Source of the DNA: Nemertoderma westbladi
Taxonomy: Eukaryota; Xenacoelomorpha; Nemertodermatida; Nemertodermatidae
Length of the DNA stretch: 49,741 nt
NCBI GenBank assembly: GCA_032718475.1
Contig: JAUCBJ010007661.1
Span: 1-49,741, forward strand
Reading direction: 5' to 3'
Part shown: positions 41,591-49,741 of the stretch, in pieces
How positions within the stretch are numbered: position 1 is the stretch's first letter
Layout of the letters: each line of letters begins with the position of its first letter
Translations under genes and position numbers: made by a program
The notes under the pieces: generated by a model
What the model saw: the letters and a program-made list of their open reading frames with translations, nothing else
Told to the model about the DNA's origin: nothing
Database searches by the model: none

Positions 41591-42178
41591 CAGCTGGACA
41601 TTCAACTGGGTGATCGGCGGCCGGAAGAACGGCCATTGCCTGCTTGTCAGTCCCCAGACAGAACGCAATATCGTCTAGGTAGCGAGCCAGAGCCAGGCGT
41701 TTGTTAACAACATCGATATGAAGTAGCGGAATATGTTCCATGAAACCATTCATTGCTTCTTTGGCTGCTATTATTGGCTGTAATCCGTATATGTGCTTAA
41801 GGCTGTGACTAAGAATACCATAGAATACAATAATTTATTGAAATATTGAATGTGAGGTTGTCAAAGAACATACAGTATGTAAGATGGTAAAATCGCCCCC
41901 CCCCCCCCCCCCCCCTCACCTCTTCTAAATACTTCCATGCTGTGAAACATTATTACATTACATTTTACGGACCTCATCTATACGTAAACTCCATAGAATA
42001 ATATTGATAATGATTCCCTATGTAAAACCAAGACAATAGATTAGCCGTAACGCGACAATTAGTCGTAACGCAACTTTTAGAGTCAGCCATACCGCGACTT
42101 TGAAAAGACGCGTAACGACTAATCTCCCAAAAACTTAGACGTAACGCGACAGTAGCCGTAACGCAACGACACCCTATA

Positions 42179-42758
42179 TACTGTAGTACTGTACTTTACT
42201 ATCAATTTGCAATGCCACAACACTTACTGCATGGATGTTATTAATCGTAATTAATACACTACGAAAATCTATTTGCAATAACATTTTAGATAAATTAAAT
42301 ACCAGTAGGCCTACTCTGGCACCTACAAGCCCTCGGTACCAGTAGTGTGATCTTGGCGACGTTTGTTTATTATTGTTGATGCCTTTTTGCTACTTTAATT
42401 TGGAATAATTATTACAAACTCTTCCCACTATTTTTTTACTAGTGAAATGTTGTTGTTAGATGTAAAGATGATAAATTAATTCCTGGAATGGCATTTTAAC
42501 GAGAAAATTCGTAAATTGTGATATCAATTATGAGCGATGTTTTATTTCTTGAAAGAAAAAATATAAAATTTTTATTTAAAACATTTTAATTTTTATATTT
42601 TTAAGTAAACTCCGGCTCCCGCTCTGGTTCCGGCCAAATTCCAACTCCTATTGGGCTATTTATACCAGTAGGCCTACAGTATAGCATATAGCAGGTATTT
42701 TATAACTAATTCTGATACTTTTGTACTTGAAGATTAATTAACTAACTCAGATAAAACA
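42179..42758. other. Upstream region of the WD40-CARD gene
   Basis: About 580 bases of AT-rich DNA between the TIR element and the start codon. The promoter should lie here, but I see no distinctive TATA or initiator. Confidence 0.4.
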
Positions 42759-44138
42759 ATGGCAGCTGCTCCATCGAATCGAAAAGGTGAAGATAATATA
42801 TTGCTGTTCGACCTCCAACATTTCCCGGATGGAGACAAGTTCCTGTACGCCGGTTCCGAGGGCGTCGTTGTTTGCGATGCAACGAACCTCGGAGTTATCG
42901 GGCGGTACAAAGATGAGGATAAGAGACGAATAAACCGATGCGCTATATCAAGTGATGCCAAGAGAGTCGCGGGAACTGTCTTTAGTGAGGACGGTGGGGG
43001 CGTAAATGTTTGGGATACGGAGAGTCGTGAGCTGTTGTTCCACGTCGCTCACAATAAACTCCGTATAAACTCGGAGTCTACAGAAACTATCGGTGGGCTC
43101 TCACCTTCTCCCCATCGGACCCCAACGTGTTCTCAACATGTTGTAATGATGGAACTTTATCCATCATTACAATAAATCCTTCCGGTACCGCAACAGGTAA
43201 TTTATTTACTCATAAAACTTGGGCGGCTCACAGTGACTGGGTAACCGACATTGTATTCTCTACAGATGGTTCTCAGATAGTTAGCGGTTCCAGCGATGGG
43301 ACCGCTAAACTCTGGGACCTCAAAGGGAACCTAATAAAGGTTCTTATGGAAGGGGAGAGGAGAGTCTGGTCGGTAGCGTTTAATACAGATGGTACTAAAC
43401 TGTTAATAGCGGGTGACGGGTTCACTAAATGTATTTCCTTTATAACCGGTGCGGAATTATGGGAACAGAGTGTAGATGGGTCGGAGGTTAAATGGGAACC
43501 TCAGGGTGGGAGGGTTGCTGTGTGGAGCTGGTTTATAGATGGTTCATCGTGTATAAGTATATTAGATGGAGAATGGGAGGGTAATAAAGAAGTTTGTGGG
43601 TCGGCCGGGTGGGGAGTGGAACTGGTTCCAATCTATTAACTTCCACCCAGAAGGGAATTACCTACTGATTGGTTATAGAAAGGGAACTATTATTAAAATT
43701 AATATAAACCAAACCGATCAGATAGAACATATTAATGTAGGAGAAGTTAGTGAGAAAATAAAAGGAGCAAAAAAATGGGAAGAAATAGGGAAATACGTTG
43801 GGAAGGTGGGTCCGTTAGGGGAAGAGATACAGACGGTAGTTAAGGGAATTATTGATGAAACAGTTAGAAATAAACTCACAGAGGGACAATACGAATTGGC
43901 TACTAAATTAGAATCAGAAGTTCTACTAATTTATTTATTAAGTAGATTTGTTATCACTGGGGATCAGATAGATATAATTAAAACACTTCCAGGTAGCATC
44001 GCACAAAATAATAAACTTATTGAATTCCTTAAGAAACGGCCCTACAAAGACTTTCTTACATTCTGTGACGGACTTAGGGAAACTAACCAAGAACACTTAG
44101 CTGAAATTATTGAAATAAAACCGCCTCTTCCTAAATAA
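42759..44138 (+). pseudogene. Intronless WD40-repeat protein with C-terminal CARD (two frameshifts)
   Basis: A WD40 propeller is usually a protein-binding scaffold; CARD domains pair with other CARDs in apoptosis and innate immune signalling. The ATG at 42759 has a good context (AAAACAATGG). Repeats are visible as AHNKLR...WALTFSPSD, FSTCCNDGTLSII, AAHSDWVTDIVFSTDGSQIV, SGSSDGTAKLWDLKGN, RRVWSVAFNTDGTKLL and SINFHPEGNYLLIGYRKGT, about six or seven blades over residues 10-335. A charged linker follows. The last 90 or so residues fit the CARD pattern: LTEGQYELATKLES, LLIYLLSRFVITGDQIDIIK, LIEFLKKRPYKDFLTFCDGL, RETNQEHLAEII. Single-base shifts near 43092 and 43570 split the frame; the protein is otherwise conserved across them, so assembly error or a young pseudogene are both possible. 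No introns are seen over 1.38 kb. Confidence 0.85.
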
Positions 44139-44162
44139 ACAAGTGAAATTAATTGAAATAAA
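44134..44162 (+). promoter_or_regulatory. Polyadenylation signals of the WD40-CARD gene
   Basis: AATAAA overlaps the stop codon region (44134-44139) and occurs again at 44157-44162. They fit a short 3' untranslated region. Confidence 0.5.
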
Positions 44163-45188
44163 GTTATAGGATGAAAAAAAGTATTGGAAAGAGGAACTTT
44201 TAATCTTTAGTTAAACTCACCGAATTTAAACTTTTTAGTTTGGGAAAATATAAATAAAGTTAAAAATTAAACGTTACGATTTATGGAAATACATTTAGTG
44301 CTGTTGTTATTAATTAGTTAATTAATAATTAGTCTACCATCCATTGTTGTGTGTTTGTAACATATATTGTGTTGTTATATATAGTTTCAGAATCTTTGAA
44401 TTATATTATTTAATTATCTTTTACAAATAGAATTACTTTTCTGTTTTATTAATCATTTCGTCTTAGAGATGAAACAGACAGGGGGGATTCGAGGCAATAA
44501 AAATACATCCCTCTCCAGGGGAAAATCTACGCAAATAACAGCTGATTACTCCCACAAATACAACTGTAATATGTGCTATTGTTTATTGTTTTGGTTATAA
44601 TAACGTGCCTCAGTAACCTGCTCCTGTAGGTGTCTCACCCCCTGTCTCAGCGAGAAAACATTGTCTATTAAATAATTAACTTTATTGTTAAACAATAATA
44701 GATTCTTTGGTTAAAAAGAGTTATTAATATATAATATACGTATAGACCCTATTGGTAATATAGTTATAAAATATATAGCCTTAGTAATTAATTATATACA
44801 ATTTAAATTAATTATTTGTTGGTAATTTGGTTGAAATTAAAATTAATCTTTTGACAGACAAACTGTTCGGTAAATTGTATTTTATAATTGTAGATTGGTT
44901 GGTTACCTGGGAACAGCTGTGCAGATTTACTAAACTGTTTAAGAGTCTAATTATTTTGTGCTTTTTGCATATTGTATTATATATCTGGATTTTAAATAAT
45001 TCGAGTTAATTTAAATATGTCGGTTTGGTCTGTTTCTAATAAGATTATTATATTTTATTTATAATATAAACCACATTAAATATTAATTAATTTCTATTAA
45101 TTACTCTTGATAAACATTAAATAAACTTCGTGACTTTATATACTTTTCTAGAAACAGTTAAATTTTCCCAAAATCTCTATAATCGGCG
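44163..45188. other. Gene-free AT-rich region
   Basis: A 60-codon frame at 44827-45009 has no domain or coding bias. No RNA signal is seen. Confidence 0.5.
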
Positions 45189-45400
45189 AGCTGCATTGCA
45201 GCTGCATTAAGAATGCTATGCCGGCTCTTCGACACTATTGCGGCGGCACAACTCTCTATCACGATGTTTTTCACGAGATTATATCCACTATTAAAAAGCA
45301 CAGTGTAGTGTCCTATACGAGGCGTATCAAGAATGTCATGGGCTGTCCAACATACTTATTGCTTATTCTCTAAATGTGGCCGCCAAGATGCACAAGTTTG
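45189..45400 (-). pseudogene. Decayed LINE family A tail
   Basis: GAGCTGCATTGCAGCTGCAT and AAGAATGCTATGCCGGCTC match the family A 3' end. The coding part beyond (GTCATGGGCTGTCCAACATA) is diverged and interrupted. This is the oldest-looking copy in the window. Confidence 0.65.
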
Positions 45401-45574
45401 TGTATCGGCCTATTGTGCCCATATCGGCCTGTATTTATAAGGAGAGACATGACCTCACACACCAAAACAATGTCCGTCCACACTTCTCAGTCATCCATAT
45501 GTATTAGGAAACCAGTTTCCAACGATATGGGTGCATTGCTTCTGCAAGGTAATACTTGTTTATAGCGACTGCAT

Positions 45575-45630
45575 TTCGGCGATCTCATTTCCACTGCCCC
45601 TGCTCGCTCGCTCGACCTAGTAGTACTACT
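45575..45630 (+). pseudogene. LINE family B 3'-end crumb
   Basis: GATCTCATTTCCACTGCCCC followed by GCTCGACCTAGTAGTA matches one unit of the 66-bp array and the family B terminus, in the plus orientation. Confidence 0.6.
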
Positions 45631-46053
45631 TGTATGCCTTCTAGGTGTAGGCCCGGCCCCTACTACCGGTGCTGTGGGAGAGAGTTCCTGGAAGTTTAGC
45701 TTCCTGATTCCTCCCAATTAGACATTATTAGATGCCCATAGTTGGGAGAAATATTCAGGCAGGAGACAGCAAACCCCAAGAGATTGGCCTCACGTCTGGT
45801 CATATATCAAATCCAATGCGCTGCTCAGGTGCAACATGTAGGATGCAGCACTTTGGCACTTCAATGTATTGCAGCATGCAGCTTAAAACCACATTGATAG
45901 TAAAGAAAATACCCTTGCCTTATTATTTCCAAACTTGAATTAGCTAATCAACGATGATTGGGGAATGGATAAGGGACTTAACATTAAAATGGTGTTACAG
46001 CACAATCAGTTAATTATTAACACCATGCCACGGAATGTAAATCAATGACACAA

Positions 46054-46084
<31 letters not shown>

Positions 46085-49000
46085 AAAAAATATTTATACA
46101 AATCGTAATGAGATTACATGAAATTTGAAACAGAGTTAGTTCCATCTCCCTCCTCCTCCGTGGGTGAGTCAGAATTGTTATTTTTGCTTTCAATCTTTTT
46201 TACAATCATCGTTTAAAAAACAGTGACTCCATCGATATTGCACCAGTGCCACCGCAGATATTCTTATACCTTATAGCTTATCAATAATTCCAAATATGTA
46301 ACACAATCTGAATTTCGTTGAAAAATAGCTGAGATTGTGTGTTTCATGGTTGGTTATGCATCTGCACAAGGCTATTTTATTCCATTTAATACAGGCATCA
46401 TATATTCTGTAACATGTTGTTTATCCAATACGTAGCTGGGCAACAATGCAGTACATCATTAATCAAACTATTACGTTGCTATTCATACAATAACAAAATG
46501 TCCCAGAGTAAAGATGATGCATTTATTAAATATAATAAAATAGCCTCGCGTAGTCAAATTATTTTATTTATTTGTATGTAATTAATTTCGCACTTCCAAA
46601 ATCGCCAAGCCGACATATTTTCCATCTTTATATCGCAGTGCGACATTATTTCTCACTATGTCCCTACGCCATACATTTTACTATGTATTTCCAGTATATC
46701 CATTATGTCACCGCGACTTATTAGGTTGTTCTAGAAAGTTTAAGTGCATAACTACAAATAATTCTCCATAAATAAATAAAATTAGATTCGCCGTTGTTCA
46801 TAATTAGCTTTCCCTCGTTCGGCCTTACAGCTCGGCCCTCGGTTTATTATTTCCCTCGCTATGAACAATGACGTATATAGTTAATATCATTATCTCAGCT
46901 ATTTCCCAACCAAATTCAAATATTTTTACATTATTTGGAATCCATGTGAAAAATTATTTTTAAATACAGTTGTAGTTGGAATCGTTACACAGCCAGCTTT
47001 CTATCAGAACCAATAAAACACTATAATGTTGAATGAGGAGCGACGAATCGTGTCATTGATTTTCTACTCTATATTCCGGGGCTTCATGCATGGAAGTGTC
47101 CTGCAGATATTAGTCTTTCTAGTCCGGCAGATATTGCATGGAGTTGATAGTAAATGGTTTAACTGATTCGGGTAGGTAATATTGTTGTCATCAATTATCC
47201 TACTGATGCCTAACTGGCATATTGAGGATTTTCTTAAAAGTTACCAAATTCTCAACCAGATCAAGACTTTATATGCATGAGCAATACGATTTTCGGTCCC
47301 ACAGGGGTGTGTTCCAGAACGTTTTTACTCACTAATATTCCAATAGGAGCAACCTCGGTTTCAAATTCAAATGTGTGCTATATCATAACGATAATGAAAT
47401 TTTATACAAGTAAATTAATTTAAAGAAATAAACAAAAAATGAAAATTTTATAAGCTGGGTATAATAATTTTCATGAAAAATAGAAGTAGTCCCAGGAGGA
47501 CCCATAATGACAACATTTGTGATATTCTAAAAACTAATAGTGTGGCATTGTTGGCTAGCGTTAGTAGGTTTTTTAAGAAGTTGAATCGAATGTGATTATA
47601 TTCGATTTACAAAAATTTAACTGGATGCTATTTTTCGTGCACCTAAGAAGTGGGCGTGGCACTTAAAATTTTGAAAAATACGATATTCGGAAAATACACC
47701 AAATGGAGAATTTAACTCATTTTTATAGGTTTACTGATTAAATTTTAAGAAGGCAGTTGTATTGGAGTAGTAGCTAAACAGTGCTAAAACTATGTATAGG
47801 TTAATGACCTCTTCAAGTTTACTAAAGATAATGTTGCGGTCTATGTTGTAAAGCAGATTTAAGTGTTAACGCACGCCTCGAATATCTTAGCCAAGCAGTG
47901 ATTAACAGTGTCAATGGGCCTGTACAATGTAAAGGATAATGTGGTGTATGTATAGAGATGCATGGCTATGAAGGTTAACAATGCCAAACTGTCCTGCATT
48001 GTTCAGAAGTGAAATTTCAATCCTTTCAGTTTTCAGCTTCTATTTCAGCTGCAGTTGAATCAACCACAAAGATTTCGGTCACCTTTCTAGAAATTGAATT
48101 CCCCATCAATAAACCATTTTCTTCACAAATCGTCTACTTTTTCTGATCCAAGTGAGAGAACCATCCCCCAAAAATAATAGGCGAATTTCATAGATTAAAT
48201 ATTTTATGTATTTTCATTGTCCGTTAAGGTGAAGCGTCAATTCATTCTACAATAAACCTCGGTTTGTGATTGGATGGTAATTCTATCTCGTTAGTTCCTA
48301 TTGGTCGATTGTTGGATATCTACCTGCTCTGATGTGCATTGAGTTTTACAAACACTCTCATTCACTAAACACACTTATACATAAATCTATCGTAGTAAAA
48401 CAGCCCCGCGCAATATTAATATTTAATTTATTCATTAACCTATTTTCGTGGGTTGACTGTGTGTCAGTGTATATTGAATTGCCGATAAAATGCCACCCAA
48501 AACCTTATCGAATAACATTTACATAGCGTGCAGTTTAGTATATTTCATAGTTATTAGCTTTTTAGTTATTTTAATTTTATAAATTCTGCACTTATAAATT
48601 CCATTGAATTATTGTGGATAAATCTTTGTTCAAAGAATTGTTCTAAAATTTTAATTTTTGAGAAACAACTAATATTAAATACGAAATATTAAATTCTGTC
48701 AAAATGAATTTAACCTTCAAATAGGGATAATTACAAATGGAGACTTTCTTCCAGATAAAACGGACAGTGATTGTGGAAAAATATGTCTTGGACGCTTATA
48801 TCCGGACAAGTTGAATTTCATATGGTTCAATTTGATTACTCATAATTAAATCAAAATTTGAAAAAATATATCTAATAATATAATTGTATTATTCATTAAT
48901 TTCTTTAAATATTAGAAAAAATAAATGTAAAAATAATCTCGCGGTATTTAAAAATAAGTTGAAAAGTTAAAATGTTAAATATATGGAAATTTAGAAATGC

Positions 49001-49741
49001 CAGGTATAGGATTTCTATTTTAGAACACAACAATCAAACAACAGGTCGAACTGGTGGCAGGCCTGCCTCCAGGCTGCTACGCCACTTACACATGTATACA
49101 GTACTTTATTCATAAATACAAAAAAATAAAAAATATAATAAAAATTCCAGAAATTCCAGAAACAGTTACCTTTAGAAAAATTGTGATACACATAATGTAG
49201 GATTCAGTTACAGAGCAGTTGTTGGTGCGAGAAAAAATTGTTGGGATTGAAACAATTGAATGTCGGGGTAACAAGGTGCCTTGAATCGAGTGGCGGGGTG
49301 TGTTTTTTGTAAAAACTCGAGGAAACGGTCTAAATGGCGGGTTTAAGTGAGCGCGGGAAGCCCATTTTCAATCTAAAAGCTCTGAATCCAGTTACGGGGT
49401 GTGTTGTTTGTTGTTTTTTTGTAATAAATTGATAAGTTGTCAAAACGGCGGTTATAATTTTTTTAAATCACTTCCTATTATAATTAATTTTTTTTTATTT
49501 TATTAATTAATCCTTTTATGTAGACCTATATTTATTTATAAGACCTCTACAACTAAATAACGGTTGACGTTATACGAATTAAAGTTTATCCTATTTAATA
49601 CTGACTAAAAATTTTAAAATACAATGCAATTTTACTTAAATATTTGTGCTAAAGTCGTCCAATTCAAATTTTGCTCAATGCTAATAACAACGGAGTACTC
49701 TCAAAAATTAATAATATATTATCCTGTTCTATTGACTCAGG
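45631..49741. other. Long AT-rich gene-free region
   Basis: There is a C run then an A run at 46054-46089, and a loose duplication near 49281 and 49382 (GGCGGGGTGTGTTTTTT and TACGGGGTGTGTTGTTT, about 100 bases apart, each followed by a GGCGG). Short frames such as 48332-48526 have no support. I recognise no gene, tRNA or element. Confidence 0.5.

Larger units (their letters stand above)
39852..42174. mobile_element. 2.3-kb TIR transposon with GTCGCGTTACGGCTA subterminal repeats
   Basis: The left TIR (39852-40037) and right TIR (41973-42174) are inverted copies. Shared blocks include GTCGCGTTACGGCTA, TTGGTTTTACATAGGGAAT, ATTATCAATATTATTCTATG and TTTACGTA with AGATGAG. Each arm holds several degenerate GTCGCGTTACGGCTA copies. 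The ends are GGGGGCAGTGGC and CGACACCC, and TATA lies outside both (39848-39851, 42175-42178), a possible 4-bp TSD. No transposase is recognised, so the superfamily is open. The interior carries a LINE fragment and a 45-bp minisatellite. Confidence 0.8.

Noticed and set aside
41279-41753. A minus-strand frame with ARYLDDIAFCLG, resembling an RT YxDD motif
   Set aside because: No other RT motif lies around it and most of the frame is a 45-bp minisatellite. The match is too short to support an RT.
48332-48526. A 64-codon frame in the right-hand AT-rich region
   Set aside because: No domain, splice context or coding bias. It is expected by chance.

Overview
This window looks like nuclear DNA of an invertebrate animal, probably marine. 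The evidence is the repeat content: CR1-like and RTE-like LINEs, a Penelope-like element, BEL/Pao LTR elements, a MULE and a tRNA-derived SINE. The background is AT-rich, candidate exons carry GT/AG borders, and there is an animal-type death-fold (CARD) domain. I see no bacterial operons, rRNA genes or CRISPR arrays. I cannot name the species.

Layout. 1-1.4 kb: decayed BEL/Pao gag. 1.4-3.2 kb: a 190-bp tandem duplication and a 78-bp satellite. 3.70-3.83 kb: a candidate host exon. 4.97-8.83 kb: a 23-bp AT-only satellite split by the 3' part of a Penelope-like element with a GIY-YIG domain. 9.4-15.6 kb: LINE tails of at least three kinds, a 66-bp minisatellite made from a LINE 3' end, a tRNA-derived SINE, a second candidate exon (12.53 kb), a 40-bp minisatellite and a GATC-rich repeat. 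16.4-19.6 kb: a broken CR1-like LINE carrying a short retroposon with a 15-bp target-site duplication (TSD). 19.7-34.35 kb: a second CR1-like LINE with ORF1, endonuclease and reverse transcriptase (RT), several frameshifts and a 1.4-kb 30-bp minisatellite at the start of ORF2.

That second LINE is split in its RT ORF by a complete LTR element (25196-33572, read on the minus strand) with a CTAAA TSD. The LTR element keeps only the C-terminal end of a BEL/Pao integrase. It carries a large downstream ORF with a DEDD-exonuclease-like region and a CCHC zinc knuckle.

34.5-42.2 kb: hairpin elements, a LINE-in-LINE nest, a 40-bp satellite, a MULE with a 9-bp TSD, and a 2.3-kb element with long terminal inverted repeats (TIRs). 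42.76-44.14 kb: the only convincing host-type gene, an intronless WD40-repeat protein with a C-terminal CARD, interrupted by two single-base frameshifts. 44.2-49.7 kb: AT-rich DNA with only LINE crumbs.

Most genes here belong to mobile elements and are broken, so there is no shared pathway. What can be read is a record of nested insertions. The two observations most worth following are the WD40-CARD architecture and the exonuclease-like/CCHC ORF in the env position of the LTR element.
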